55,516 bases of DNA from a virus. The notes under the pieces are model-generated. The model made no database searches and had not been told where the DNA came from. It worked only from the letters and a program-made list of their open reading frames with translations. This document shows, in pieces, positions 9,061 to 16,838 of this stretch. Both the position numbers and the translations under genes were made by a program. Each line of letters opens with the position of its first letter. Positions within the stretch are counted from its first letter, which is position 1. Where the stretch lies: the IMG/VR virus record IMGVR_UViG_3300036859_000215, positions 1-55,516 of that record. One strand, given 5' to 3'.

Positions 9061-9214
9061 CGCCGAGTTGCTGCCAGAACTTGATGGGTAGGGTGACGAC
9101 GCCGACAGTAGGCAGAGCTGGACCACGCATCAAGGCAAAAGTAACGGTCATCGTGTCCTCGTCTTGCTCAACCGAGACAACATAATCGGCAACGATGTGG
9201 GGAGGTTGTGTCAT
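8984..9214 (-). CDS. Small minus-strand hypothetical protein
   Basis: This possible 76-residue gene fills the gap between the fibre gene and 9266 on the opposite strand and overlaps the end of the fibre gene by 77 bases. The first 55 residues read like a real protein with alternating beta-strand pattern, whereas the C-terminal part over the fibre gene is low-complexity. No function can be assigned. Together with 5573-5779 it is one of the few minus-strand candidates inside the late region. Confidence 0.4.
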   Translation of the reverse strand: MTQPPHIVADYVVSVEQDEDTMTVTFALMRGPALPTVGVVTLPIKFWQQLGARARNESSSPLPASRRHKSREDSAP

Positions 9215-9265
9215 CTGAGGAAAAACCTGAAACTACCAATGATGCCATAGCTTACACTCACCGCC

Positions 9266-9574
9266 ATGCCATCGCCAGCCTCATACCTGCTCTATCCATC
9301 GCTAATCGATCCTATCAGGGTTGAGCCCGTCACTGGCCCCGGCCCGGAGGCAATTGAGTGGTTCATGCCTCTCAGCGAGCCCTCCGCCTTTTTACAGCCC
9401 AGGGGTCTGCCAACGCACCTCCAACAATTCTTCATCCATCAGTTGGAAGCCGTGTTTGCCGGTTATGGACTGATTACGCTCCATGCCAAACATGACGAGA
9501 TTATCGAGCTTCATGCTAAGCATGACGAGACAATAGAGTTGCACGGCAAGCTGGAACGAGGGGCGGGGAACTAA
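9266..9574 (+). CDS. Hypothetical protein with tandem 10-residue repeat
   Basis: This 102-residue protein ends in a tandem repeat of the pattern LHAKHDE(I/T)IE, followed by a third degenerate copy LHGK. The repeat is probably a short amphipathic helix or trimeric coiled coil, as found in phage fibre stalks or chaperones. The N-terminal 60 residues are rich in Pro and aromatic residues. It lies between the fibre genes and a BppU-like gene, so an appendage role is likely. Confidence 0.6.
   Translation: MPSPASYLLYPSLIDPIRVEPVTGPGPEAIEWFMPLSEPSAFLQPRGLPTHLQQFFIHQLEAVFAGYGLITLHAKHDEIIELHAKHDETIELHGKLERGAGN
9479..9538 (+). repeat. Tandem 30-bp repeat (two copies)
   Basis: Two adjacent 30-base units (9479-9508 and 9509-9538) match at most positions and encode a 10-residue repeat. 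A third, shorter and degenerate copy follows. The unit could expand or shrink by slippage or recombination. Confidence 0.8.
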
Positions 9575-9575
9575 A

Positions 9576-9914
9576 ATGGAGATCACCGATTTCTCCATGA
9601 CGCGTGGCGATACCAAGCTTATTGATGTGTCGGTCACTGAGATTTCTGACGGCAGCGCCACCACGATCAGCGGCGCCACCATCAATTGGAAAGCCACCAA
9701 ATCGCACCGCTCCTCGGCGGTAATTAGCAAGGCCACGGGCGGCTCGGGCATCGCCATCACCGGAACCAATACCTTCCGCATCACGCTCAACGCCGCGGAC
9801 ACATCAAGCCTGACGCCAGGAGACTACTATCACGAAGCCCAGGTCAGCTTCTCCGATGGAGAGGTGGCCACCGTGCTCAAGGGCGTGATGACGCTCGAAC
9901 TGGGATTTATCTAG
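9576..9914 (+). CDS. BppU-like/Ig-like phage structural protein
   Basis: This 112-residue protein begins with a short strand, an MTRGDT turn and a conserved-looking DGSATTISGATINWKA stretch, then a GTNTFRITL strand and a TPGDYYHEAQV strand. This pattern is that of the N-terminal baseplate-attachment domain found in BppU and related Siphoviridae and Podoviridae proteins, an Ig-like beta sandwich. It probably joins receptor-binding proteins to the tail. It follows the repeat protein after two bases. Confidence 0.65.
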   Translation: MEITDFSMTRGDTKLIDVSVTEISDGSATTISGATINWKATKSHRSSAVISKATGGSGIAITGTNTFRITLNAADTSSLTPGDYYHEAQVSFSDGEVATVLKGVMTLELGFI

Positions 9915-9993
9915 GGGGAATTTCCTAAACATATCGGCCAATCGCCGCCTATCGTTCCGGCACCGTCATCTGGGACTGGGGGAACGATGTGCT
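9915..9993. promoter_or_regulatory. Intergenic region before lysis cassette with GGGGGAATTTCC motif
   Basis: This 79-base gap begins directly after a stop codon with CTAGGGGGAATTTCCTAAAC, which resembles the motif at 5798, 40092 and 48312. It probably carries the signals for the lysis genes. I do not see a confident -10/-35 pair or a terminator. Confidence 0.35.
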
Positions 9994-10515
9994 GTGGCTG
10001 ACTGGACAAAAACAGGCACTATTGCCGTCCCTTCGGCGGTGAGAGCATTTGACGTGATTCCTACTAAAACGTTGTTCGTCGGGCTGCTTGTCGGGCTGGC
10101 GCATATCACTTCGGGAATTGCTGTATTAGTGAATCCGGCCGCGCTGAATGTCACTCCGCTCGCACTTTTGGTTAGTGGTGCAGACTTGCTCGGTTATACG
10201 AATGGCGGGCTTGCTGGCATGCTGCTCTTGACCGCTGGCGTCATGGCGGTCATCGGGAGCAGTAGAGGCATTCATGCCACGCGTCTGACGCGCGCACTGC
10301 TCTTCTCCCCTCAGGAATTTCTTTTAGTCTTGCAGATTGTGTCGATTTCTCTAGCGCTAGTTTCAGGGAAATATCCTGACGGCTATGAGCCAGTCGGCGG
10401 CACTTGGTTCATTGCCGCAGACCAATCTTGGGCTTGGATTCTCGCGGTGTCGCACTCCGTATGGCTCGCCGCATTCATCTACGGAGGCGAGGGGGATGGA
10501 AGGCATCATCGGTGA
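9994..10515 (+). CDS. Multi-pass membrane protein, candidate holin
   Basis: This 173-residue protein, starting with GTG, has four hydrophobic segments (about residues 28-50, 52-90, 103-125 and 145-163) and a charged C-terminus. It is the first gene of the lysis block, directly before a second membrane protein and the endolysin, and its stop overlaps the next start by 20 bases. A holin or antiholin function is the simplest reading, since SAR endolysins work with pinholins, but no sequence signature proves it. Confidence 0.55.
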   Translation: MADWTKTGTIAVPSAVRAFDVIPTKTLFVGLLVGLAHITSGIAVLVNPAALNVTPLALLVSGADLLGYTNGGLAGMLLLTAGVMAVIGSSRGIHATRLTRALLFSPQEFLLVLQIVSISLALVSGKYPDGYEPVGGTWFIAADQSWAWILAVSHSVWLAAFIYGGEGDGRHHR

Positions 10516-10840
10516 GGCTGTATCGGCAGTCCTTGAAAAGTTTGGGGTACTCGGTTTTTTCGTCGCGCTCTCGTTTTATCTGCTGTGGGTCGTCTTCAGA
10601 GACAGGAAGAAGCACAATGGCAATGGCAGCGGAATGGCCTACGCACGCAAGTCCGAACTTGACGAGCACAAGAAAATGACCGCTGACCACCTGATCATCA
10701 TAGAAGGTCGCATCGCTGACAATTACGAGGAATTTCTGAAGTTCCAGACTGACGTTGCGAAGGAACTCGCGACGAAGGATGACCTTGACGCAACCGAGCG
10801 GCGCATCATCACGCACATTGACGTTGCGCTGAGGAGATAG
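10496..10840 (+). CDS. Membrane protein with coiled coil, candidate holin/antiholin
   Basis: This 114-residue protein has one transmembrane helix (about residues 17-35) followed by a basic stretch and a long charged helical C-terminal region. The ATG at 10496 is preceded by GGAGGCGAGGGGG, a strong ribosome binding site, and overlaps the previous gene. It lies just before the endolysin. It may be a pinholin partner or a membrane-anchored regulator of lysis; the sequence does not decide. Confidence 0.6.
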   Translation: MEGIIGEAVSAVLEKFGVLGFFVALSFYLLWVVFRDRKKHNGNGSGMAYARKSELDEHKKMTADHLIIIEGRIADNYEEFLKFQTDVAKELATKDDLDATERRIITHIDVALRR

Positions 10841-10853
10841 GGGAACTCACGAT

Positions 10854-11354
10854 ATGGCTTCTCGATTGAAGGGGGTTGGCGCTGCTGCCGGGGTCGTCAC
10901 CGCGCTCGGCCTTCTCGCGATAACTGTGGTCGGCAATTTCGAGGGCCTGCGCCTCTACGCCTACCAAGATGTCATCGGCGTTTGGACGGCCTGTTACGGC
11001 GAAACCAAGGGCATCAAGGGAGGCATGAAGTTCACCAAGGAACAATGCGATGTCATGTTTATCGATGGACTTGCCCGCCATGAGGCAGGGATGCGGAAGT
11101 GCCTGACCTTCCCCGATCTTCTCCCGGAAAAAACCTACGTAGCTTTTCTATCCTTCACCTACAACGTAGGGACTGGCGGATTCTGTCGGTCGAGCATCCG
11201 CTATAAGGCAAATGCGGACGACCTGCGCGGGGCGTGTAACGCACTAATGAAATGGACTAAGGCCAAAGGCCGAACGCTCAAGGGATTAGTCACTCGTAGG
11301 ACACAGGAGCGGAAGCTCTGCCTCCAAGGCGTCTTCGAAGGAGTGGCTTCATGA
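10854..11354 (+). CDS. SAR endolysin, GH24 lysozyme (muramidase)
   Basis: This 166-residue protein hydrolyses peptidoglycan glycan strands at the end of infection. It has a weakly hydrophobic N-terminal segment (residues 7-27, rich in Gly/Ala) of the signal-anchor-release type, then the GH24 triad at Glu30, Asp39 and Thr45, with exactly the spacing of T4 lysozyme. The length fits phage GH24 enzymes. Several Cys (48, 62 and later ones) could form disulfides that control activation in the periplasm. It is followed by the spanin pair, with a four-base overlap. Confidence 0.92.
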   Translation: MASRLKGVGAAAGVVTALGLLAITVVGNFEGLRLYAYQDVIGVWTACYGETKGIKGGMKFTKEQCDVMFIDGLARHEAGMRKCLTFPDLLPEKTYVAFLSFTYNVGTGGFCRSSIRYKANADDLRGACNALMKWTKAKGRTLKGLVTRRTQERKLCLQGVFEGVAS

Positions 11355-11800
11355 TTGCCAATTTCTTTTCGACGATATTCTCCGCCATCACGACCACGCT
11401 TATCCTAGCTGCGGTCGGGAGCGTGGTCGGGATCGCTGCTGCACTTGCATCCCGTTTCGTCGGCGGGTTGTCGTCTTATGGAATAGCAGCCGGAGTCGGC
11501 GCCATCATGCTCGTGGGAACCTACGGGACGGGATATTTGGGCGCGCGCGGGGACTGCAAGTCCGCCATGCAAGTCGCCCAACTTCAGGCCGAGAAGGACA
11601 AGCTGGCGCACGATCTCGCGGCGCTGAACGAGGTCCGCAATTACGAGAGCCAGCAATCGAAGCACCAGGCCGAGCAGCTTGCCGAAGCGCAGGCGCTATA
11701 TCTCAAGGTGGTTGAGGCCATCGCAAAGCATAAGGACGACGGGTCGTGCCCCATCGCGGCATTCGAGGACGAGCTCAAGGCAATCGGAGAAATGAAATGA
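11351..11800 (+). CDS. Inner-membrane spanin-like protein (Rz-type)
   Basis: This 149-residue protein has two N-terminal hydrophobic segments (about residues 12-38 and 43-64) and then a long charged coiled-coil region (about 68-130). It overlaps the endolysin gene by four bases and its stop overlaps the start of a lipoprotein gene. That order, endolysin then coiled-coil membrane protein then small lipoprotein, is the classical spanin arrangement that fuses inner and outer membranes in Gram-negative hosts. Confidence 0.75.
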   Translation: MIANFFSTIFSAITTTLILAAVGSVVGIAAALASRFVGGLSSYGIAAGVGAIMLVGTYGTGYLGARGDCKSAMQVAQLQAEKDKLAHDLAALNEVRNYESQQSKHQAEQLAEAQALYLKVVEAIAKHKDDGSCPIAAFEDELKAIGEMK

Positions 11801-12084
11801 TGAAGTTGACGCCTCTGTTACTGCTCCTCCTGACCGCAGGCGTGGTGCCCGGCTGCGATCCGAAGGGCGCGGTTCCTCCCGGCGTGGTACTGCCCCATGC
11901 GCCCGCTCACTATGCCGGGTGCTTCAAGCAGCTCACCACCATTCCGATTTCAAGCCTAACCCGCGAGAAGGTCGTGCTTCTGGTAGCCGAGTTGCGCAAG
12001 TCCGAACTCGCTAAGAGCCGGTGTGGAAGAGACCTTTTGGATTGGTATGGACGTGTTCGCGTGGCCTACGGCCCGAAGAAATGA
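11797..12084 (+). CDS. Outer-membrane lipoprotein, o-spanin-like (Rz1-type)
   Basis: This 95-residue protein starts with a Leu-rich signal peptide and has a lipobox ending in Cys (VVPGC, Cys at residue 19), so it should be a lipoprotein. A proline-containing stretch follows. The ATG at 11797 overlaps the stop of the i-spanin-like gene (ATGA). It is longer than many Rz1 proteins but its position and lipobox support the o-spanin role. Confidence 0.7.
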   Translation: MMKLTPLLLLLLTAGVVPGCDPKGAVPPGVVLPHAPAHYAGCFKQLTTIPISSLTREKVVLLVAELRKSELAKSRCGRDLLDWYGRVRVAYGPKK

Positions 12085-12302
12085 TGAAGTTCCTTGCTGT
12101 CGTCGTCGCTTGCGGAATTTATCAGAACGCAAACCGCGTATGCCTGGAGTGGACAGATCAGCGTTGGCACGCATCGCGTGAGATGTGCATGAAGCGGGCA
12201 CAGGAGATCGTCAAGCAGGTAAAGAATCTAACTTGGTATGCCAGCGTCAAGCTCGAGAAAAACCCAGTTCCGAAATGTGTCGTGAAGGAGAAAACTCAAT
12301 GA
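12081..12302 (+). CDS. Small exported Cys-containing protein
   Basis: This 73-residue protein begins with a short hydrophobic leader (MMKFLAVVVACG) and then has a Cys- and Trp-containing mature part with four Cys in all. It is coupled by overlap to the lipoprotein gene before it and to the membrane peptide after it. The Cys residues could form disulfides in the periplasm. Function unknown; lysis or envelope related by context. Confidence 0.55.
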   Translation: MMKFLAVVVACGIYQNANRVCLEWTDQRWHASREMCMKRAQEIVKQVKNLTWYASVKLEKNPVPKCVVKEKTQ

Positions 12303-12406
12303 CCAATATGGAGAAGCTCAAAGCCTGGTGGGAGTCGCTTCCCACTTACAAGTGGTGGGTCGCGGTTGTCGTCGCCGTGGTCGTTGTCTTGGTGATGATG
12401 AAGTAG
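12299..12406 (+). CDS. 35-residue membrane peptide
   Basis: The peptide has a Trp/Lys-rich N-terminus and a single Val-rich transmembrane segment (about residues 19-34). It overlaps the preceding gene by four bases. The size and form resemble small phage membrane peptides such as pinholin-like or inhibitory peptides, but no family was recognised. Confidence 0.55.
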   Translation: MTNMEKLKAWWESLPTYKWWVAVVVAVVVVLVMMK

Positions 12407-12416
12407 GCCAACCCGG

Positions 12417-12674
12417 ATGGCGCGCCCAGACAGCCTCATGGGATTACACCCGGACGATCAGGCGGACATCTACGCCCACAACCGCAGTCCAATCATTATC
12501 GGCTGGCTCACCGTGAGCTTGCTAGTGGCAATGGCGGTGATCATGCTTCTGATCGGGCTTTATGTCTACGCGGCACCGCCCGGCCTCACCATCGTTCCCA
12601 AATCGTCGGAGCGTTTGTTTCCTGAATTGCCAGTCGATCCAATTTTAGCACAAACCCTAAAGCTGGAGATCTGA
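12417..12674 (+). CDS. Single-pass membrane protein
   Basis: This 85-residue protein has a polar N-terminus, one strong transmembrane helix (about residues 26-51) and a Pro-rich C-terminal tail. It belongs to the run of small envelope proteins after the spanins. No specific function can be given. Confidence 0.6.
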   Translation: MARPDSLMGLHPDDQADIYAHNRSPIIIGWLTVSLLVAMAVIMLLIGLYVYAAPPGLTIVPKSSERLFPELPVDPILAQTLKLEI

Positions 12675-12725
12675 AATGACGAAGATCAAGCAACCGCCTA
12701 TCGCGCCTCCTGATTGGGAGCTTTA
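12675..12725 (+). CDS. Very small open frame, uncertain
   Basis: A 16-residue frame (ATG at 12675) fills the short gap between two membrane or exported proteins. It is too short to judge and may simply be a leader that couples translation. Confidence 0.25.
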
Positions 12726-12728
12726 GCC

Positions 12729-13169
12729 ATGTCCGTGACCATCCCGCCCATCCTGGTGCTGATCGTATGTAAGACCATTTCTGCCGGTCCGATCGATGAC
12801 GTGGCGACGAACAATGCCCGCTTCACGCAATGGGAAAATCTCACCTGGGCGACCGAGCACTCGATGATGGTGTGCCGGCGCAACGAGATCCAACTTTACG
12901 ATTCGGCGGAAGGCATGAAGCTCAATGAGAAAGACGATCCGGTCATACCGCTCAACCCGAATTTCGCCGACAAGACGCAATGCGCCCGAGCCGGAATCCG
13001 ACTCGCAATGGACTGGGATCAGCAGCACAAGAACTCGCGCTGGCGCGTTTGGCGAGTCGGGTGTCCCACGCCGATGGTGGACACAAACACTGGCGAGATC
13101 GTCGGCTATCAGCTTCCGGATTGCGGCCACCGCGACACGGTGATTTGTGAAACGGACTCTGTCATCTAA
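12729..13169 (+). CDS. Exported hypothetical protein
   Basis: This 146-residue protein has a hydrophobic N-terminus (residues 3-19) that could act as a signal peptide, followed by a mature part with several Cys and Trp. The ATG at 12729 gives a better leader than starts further upstream. It lies at the end of the envelope-protein run and before the phosphoesterase gene. No family was recognised. Confidence 0.55.
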   Translation: MSVTIPPILVLIVCKTISAGPIDDVATNNARFTQWENLTWATEHSMMVCRRNEIQLYDSAEGMKLNEKDDPVIPLNPNFADKTQCARAGIRLAMDWDQQHKNSRWRVWRVGCPTPMVDTNTGEIVGYQLPDCGHRDTVICETDSVI

Positions 13170-13178
13170 TGAGCGGTT

Positions 13179-14222
13179 ATGAACCAGCGCTCTAACACCA
13201 AAGAGGAGTTGGATGCCGCCCTCGCGGCCTATATAAAACATGGCAGCAAGAACGCTGCCGCCCGCGCTCTAGGCTGGAAGCCATCGACGTTCCGCAATCG
13301 GCTTGCCATCGCTCAGAGCGGGATGGACACAGAGGATGCCCCCCCAACTCCAGAAGTCCAATTCCCCGATTTCCCCGACGAAGATATTCCAGTTGAGCGG
13401 ATTATTGAGCTTCAGGCCGAACGCTTCACCAAACGCATGGCCTCGCATGAGGCACACACCTGGTTCCCGATCAAGATTAAAGACAACAAGCCGATCGGGC
13501 TATGCTGGTTCGGAGATCCTCACCTTGACGACAACGGCTGCAATTGGCCCGTTCTTCGGCGTCACGTAGAGCTTTGCAAAGTCACTGATGGGCTTTACGG
13601 CGCCAACGTAGGTGATACCACTAACAACTGGACTGGCCGTCTGGTGAGGCTCTACGCCAACCAGGACACGTCCGTTAAGACCGCTCGTCGCTTGGCCGAA
13701 TGGTTCATGCTCGATAGCGGCGTTCGCTGGCTGATCTGGCTCCTAGGCAACCACGACCAATGGGGCGACGGTTCGGCAATTCTCGCCCAGATGGCCAAGC
13801 GTCACGGGACGCACAAGCTGATCTGCCACGATTGGGAGGCACGGTTCACGCTCAGATTCCCCAACGGATGGGAACCCAAAATCTATACCGCCCACAACTT
13901 CAAGGGCAACTCGATCTGGAATCCGATGCACGGGCCAATGCGGGAGGGGCAATTAGGAGAGGATGCTGATCTCTATGTCTGCGGCGACAAGCACACCGCC
14001 GCCAAGTTCTGTTTCGAGAACGCCGCGCGGGGGCATTTCCAGCATTTCATGCGCGTTCGTGGATTCAAGTTCATGGACGATTTCGCCCGCCGACTCGGAC
14101 TCAAAGAACAGAGCGATGGCTGTTCCGGCGTGACTATCTTCGATCCTGAGAGTCAGTCAATCACCGCGTTTCTCGATGTGGAAGAAGGTGCTCAATTTCT
14201 GACTATGAAGCGTGGTGGGTGA
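13179..14222 (+). CDS. Calcineurin-like metallophosphoesterase with N-terminal HTH
   Basis: This 347-residue protein has a helix-turn-helix-like N-terminus (about residues 8-42) and then the metal-binding motifs of the calcineurin-like phosphoesterases: GDPH (112-115), GDTTNN (145-150), GNHD (190-193), a later AHN and a GDKHTA motif. These bind two metal ions and hydrolyse phosphomono- or diesters. Similar fusions occur in phages, where a role in nucleic-acid processing is likely but not proven. The stop overlaps the next start (TGATG). Confidence 0.85.
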   Translation: MNQRSNTKEELDAALAAYIKHGSKNAAARALGWKPSTFRNRLAIAQSGMDTEDAPPTPEVQFPDFPDEDIPVERIIELQAERFTKRMASHEAHTWFPIKIKDNKPIGLCWFGDPHLDDNGCNWPVLRRHVELCKVTDGLYGANVGDTTNNWTGRLVRLYANQDTSVKTARRLAEWFMLDSGVRWLIWLLGNHDQWGDGSAILAQMAKRHGTHKLICHDWEARFTLRFPNGWEPKIYTAHNFKGNSIWNPMHGPMREGQLGEDADLYVCGDKHTAAKFCFENAARGHFQHFMRVRGFKFMDDFARRLGLKEQSDGCSGVTIFDPESQSITAFLDVEEGAQFLTMKRGG

Positions 14223-14431
14223 TGGCCCGCTACATCCAAGACGACGGCGAGTGGTTTGAGCCAAAGCAACGCGGTTTTCGTCAGCAATGCTGTCATTGCG
14301 GATTGGTTCACGAGATCGACTTTCGGGTGAATGCGCGCGGGAGGGTCGAGGTGCGCTTTTTTCAGCATCCAAAGGCCACTGCCGCCGCTCGTCGGTCGCG
14401 CAAGAAGAACGTGGTGATTGTCGGTGACTGA
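14222..14431 (+). CDS. Small Cys/His protein, possible zinc finger
   Basis: This 69-residue basic protein has a CCHCG-x2-H cluster near residues 23-30 and ends in a basic RRSRKKN stretch. The cluster could bind zinc and the basic tail nucleic acid. It is translationally coupled to the phosphoesterase gene. No named family. Confidence 0.55.
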   Translation: MARYIQDDGEWFEPKQRGFRQQCCHCGLVHEIDFRVNARGRVEVRFFQHPKATAAARRSRKKNVVIVGD

Positions 14432-14621
14432 ACCAGAAAAAGGCATTATCGTCACGGTAGTCGAGAGCAGTCCAGGCCAGGTCACGCTATCGGTTTACGA
14501 ACGTCACGGCCCAGAAGCACCAGGCATCACACTTCGTAAGGATCTCGACCTATTCGAGATGCAAAGGATCAACGAAGTGCTGACCAAGGCGCTGTGGTTT
14601 CATGTGCGGACTTTAGTCTAA
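14424..14621 (+). CDS. Small hypothetical protein
   Basis: This 65-residue protein probably starts with GTG at 14424 (a TTG at 14418 is also in frame). It overlaps the previous gene by eight bases. It is the last plus-strand gene before the leftward block, and its stop codon overlaps the stop codon of the minus-strand gene at 14618 tail to tail. No function recognised. Confidence 0.5.
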   Translation: MTEPEKGIIVTVVESSPGQVTLSVYERHGPEAPGITLRKDLDLFEMQRINEVLTKALWFHVRTLV

Positions 14622-14914
14622 CGTGGTTCCCTTCGTGCCGAGGCAGAGGGCTTAGGTGGCTCGGGTAAAGGCATCCAGTGTGAGGGTTCGGAGCCTTCTT
14701 CAAATGGGTGATAATGGTTTCTATAATCTCGCCAACCGGGACCAACTTCCTTGAAGGTCGAGTCATCGAAATTCGTTTCGAACCACTGAAGGATTGCAAC
14801 GTAAGGACACTGCTTTTTGTCCTTTAGAGTTGGGTAACAACTCCACCACAAAGGATTTGTAGCGAGAATAACCGTCCCGTCCTTCGGCGCCGTCTCGATT
14901 GGCTGCCACTCCAT
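14618..14914 (-). CDS. DUF551-like small phage protein
   Basis: This 98-residue protein contains the W-x-P-I-E-T-A-P-K-D-G start and the P-S-H-W-M-P-L-P-E-P-P end that define the DUF551 family of phage early proteins. The ATG at 14914 is preceded by AAGGAGG at good spacing. It is one of three genes lying beyond attP, so in an integrated prophage it would be at the opposite end from the integrase. A second DUF551-type segment occurs in 17293-18549. Function of the family is not known to me. Confidence 0.75.
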   Translation of the reverse strand: MEWQPIETAPKDGTVILATNPLWWSCYPTLKDKKQCPYVAILQWFETNFDDSTFKEVGPGWRDYRNHYHPFEEGSEPSHWMPLPEPPKPSASARREPR

Positions 14915-14915
14915 C

Positions 14916-15221
14916 TCATCCCTCCTTGGTGGCGGTGAGCATGTATTGCCAGAATGTCGTAAACTCGTTTGGGTAACGTGGTTCAAACCAGTATTCTTCA
15001 CCGTACCCGTCATTACCCCAAGAGGCCTTATGCATCTTCTCTGTCGGCTCCACCGGCACTATAGCCCACCCGGCTGATTCTAGTGCGGAGAGGACTTCGT
15101 CTGCTGCTGTGAGCGGCCAAACCGTGCCAAACGCCTTTTCTAAATGTTTGGCAAGAACATCTCTGGCTTGTTTTTTTGACTCAGGCAACAAGCTAGAACT
15201 TGTATCCTCTCTCGTGCTCAT
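14916..15221 (-). CDS. Hypothetical phage protein
   Basis: This 101-residue protein has a helical N-terminal half and an aromatic-rich C-terminal half. It overlaps the GIY-YIG-like gene by four bases and leads into the DUF551 gene. Proteins with a similar WAIVPVEPTEKM motif are frequent next to DUF551 in temperate phages, but I cannot give a function. Confidence 0.65.
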   Translation of the reverse strand: MSTREDTSSSLLPESKKQARDVLAKHLEKAFGTVWPLTAADEVLSALESAGWAIVPVEPTEKMHKASWGNDGYGEEYWFEPRYPNEFTTFWQYMLTATKEG

Positions 15222-15694
15222 AGGGTGTGGTCCTTGGGGGTTATGGGTTCATCAATCGCTGAGACCCTTACGTATTGGTGAGCCTCACACCATGAGTCCA
15301 TTTTCTCTTTTGGGTTTTCGACGGCTAAGCATTCAGTGATAGATGCGTTTGGGGTGCCGACGATTTCGAGCCATAGCCGTGCGTCCTGCAAATCCTCCAC
15401 TAAGTCGGCTACCGTATCGTTGTAGCTGAACCACTCGCGCTTCAGGTGGTGCTCTTTAAGGAGCGCGTGAATTCGCTGCTCATCAGCCTTGCTGGCAGGG
15501 AACAACGCCTCCCAATTCAAATCCTCCGCACTCCAAGTATTCGCATTGGCTAGGCGCATGTCTGGCGTGTCGGTGTAACCAACCTTCACCGTTTCGCAGT
15601 CGGCCGACACAAGGAAATAGACGAAACCTGACTGTGCCGGTTTCTGTGCGGCAGCGTTGTCCGATTGTTCCGATATGGCTGATTTGTCCGTCAC
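15218..15694 (-). CDS. GIY-YIG/T5orf172-like nuclease domain protein
   Basis: This 158-residue protein has a GFVYFLVS strand near residue 24, a VKVGYT motif about 15 residues later, and a conserved-looking HLKREWF segment. These match the T5orf172 branch of the GIY-YIG superfamily, whose members are DNA-binding or endonuclease-like. The GTG at 15694, preceded by AAGAGG, is a better start than the upstream TTG at 15751, which would lie inside attP. It is the first gene downstream of the tRNA-derived attP. Confidence 0.65.
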   Translation of the reverse strand: MTDKSAISEQSDNAAAQKPAQSGFVYFLVSADCETVKVGYTDTPDMRLANANTWSAEDLNWEALFPASKADEQRIHALLKEHHLKREWFSYNDTVADLVEDLQDARLWLEIVGTPNASITECLAVENPKEKMDSWCEAHQYVRVSAIDEPITPKDHTL

Positions 15695-15724
15695 CTTAAA
15701 CCTCTTGTGTTCCAAGGAAATAAA

Positions 15725-15773
15725 TGGCTGGGGGACTTGGATTCGAACCAAGACTGGCGGAGTCAGAGTCCGC
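15725..15773 (-). other. attP: 3' half of a tRNA-Gln (CTG) gene
   Basis: Read on the minus strand this is the anticodon arm (anticodon CTG), variable loop, T arm (GGTTCGAATCC) and acceptor end with CCA of a tRNA-Gln. The 5' half of the tRNA is absent. It lies 51 bases beyond the integrase stop codon. Temperate phages commonly carry such a piece so that integration restores the host tRNA. I infer that the host attB is in tRNA-Gln(CTG) and that this segment contains the recombination core. Confidence 0.88.
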
Positions 15774-15824
15774 GTGGCTGTTCCTATTTCCTGTTTTAGT
15801 ATAGCACATTAGCTCGTGAATCCG

Positions 15825-16838
15825 CTATGCCTGTGCCGACTTTTGTGCGGCGTTATGCAGGTTTTCAAACTCTAAAAAGGCATAGGCCCGCTCCGTTGTA
15901 AGGACCGACTCGTGGCCCAGCCACTCCTTCACGGCCTCCATAGATAGTCCGTAGTCCTGTAGCAGCCGGCAACCGCAGGTGCGCCGTAAATCGTGCCACC
16001 TCAGGGCTCTAATGCCCCCCCGCCGCCTGGCTGCCTTCAACCCCTTCTCCATAGTCTTGAGCCTGTCCCCGTTCCCGTGGCGGAATACATAGGGGCTCCG
16101 AATGTGCCGGGGCATCTGTGCCAGTATTTGTGCCGTCCTCGGCAATATGGGGACCCGGCGCGGCTTCCCGCTCTTGGTGCTACCGTCGAGCCAAATAGCC
16201 TTCGCTTGAAGGTCTACCTTGTCCCAGGTCAATCCGAATTGCTCCTCTCGGCGAAGGCCCGTATCAATCGCCAGTGTAATAGCCGAAAAAACGGCCGGAG
16301 TAGCATTTGCGAGGAGGGTCGTTTCTTCAGCGTGAGACAGATAGCGCGTACGGGCCGGGGCCTCTCGTAACCCCCGTTTCTTCCGGCGCCGCATATAGGC
16401 TGGCACGGGGTTAAGATCGCACCACTCCCATTCGATACAACACCCGAAGATAGATGATAGGCAGGCGAGGTCGCGCCGCACGGTCGGGACAGATGCTTGC
16501 GCGCGGCGCTTGCGCTCGAACTCCATAAGAGCTGCCGTGCCGATCTGGTCGAGAAACTTGCCTTCGAACTCATCTGCCAGCCAATCCAGAGAAACACCGT
16601 AGCGTTTTGCCGAAGAAGGCTTTAGAGTCAGAAAGTGCTCTTTGACAAAGCGCTTGGCTGCCTCATCGAATAGCCTTCGGGGTTTATCTCCCCAAGCTAT
16701 CGCGTCGAGTTCGCCGAGCCATTGGCGATAATGTCTCTCAGCGATTGCCTTAGAAGTTGTTTTAAGGGGGTGTCGCCGCTCCTTACCGTTACGCTGGGCA
16801 CGCCCCCACCATTGTCTGCCTCTCTTATAGACACCCAT
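15825..16838 (-). CDS. int: Tyrosine-family site-specific integrase
   Basis: This 337-residue protein integrates and excises the phage. The catalytic residues are visible: Arg196 (TGLRREE), Lys222 or Lys225 in the beta-hairpin, His282 and Arg285 (HDLRRT), His309 (LGHES) and Tyr319. The N-terminal 150 residues hold the arm-binding and core-binding domains. An ATG at 16838 is preferred; an in-frame start at 16868 is possible. The start lies inside the excisionase-like gene in another frame. attP follows directly. Confidence 0.95.
   Translation of the reverse strand: MGVYKRGRQWWGRAQRNGKERRHPLKTTSKAIAERHYRQWLGELDAIAWGDKPRRLFDEAAKRFVKEHFLTLKPSSAKRYGVSLDWLADEFEGKFLDQIGTAALMEFERKRRAQASVPTVRRDLACLSSIFGCCIEWEWCDLNPVPAYMRRRKKRGLREAPARTRYLSHAEETTLLANATPAVFSAITLAIDTGLRREEQFGLTWDKVDLQAKAIWLDGSTKSGKPRRVPILPRTAQILAQMPRHIRSPYVFRHGNGDRLKTMEKGLKAARRRGGIRALRWHDLRRTCGCRLLQDYGLSMEAVKEWLGHESVLTTERAYAFLEFENLHNAAQKSAQA

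Noticed and set aside
15695-15751. N-terminal extension of the GIY-YIG-like protein
   Set aside because: The extra residues are translated from the attP tRNA segment and have no family resemblance; a GTG with a good ribosome binding site lies at 15694.
15725-15773. A functional tRNA gene
   Set aside because: Only the 3' half from anticodon arm to CCA end is present; no acceptor 5' strand or D arm precedes it. It fits an attachment site, not a complete gene.
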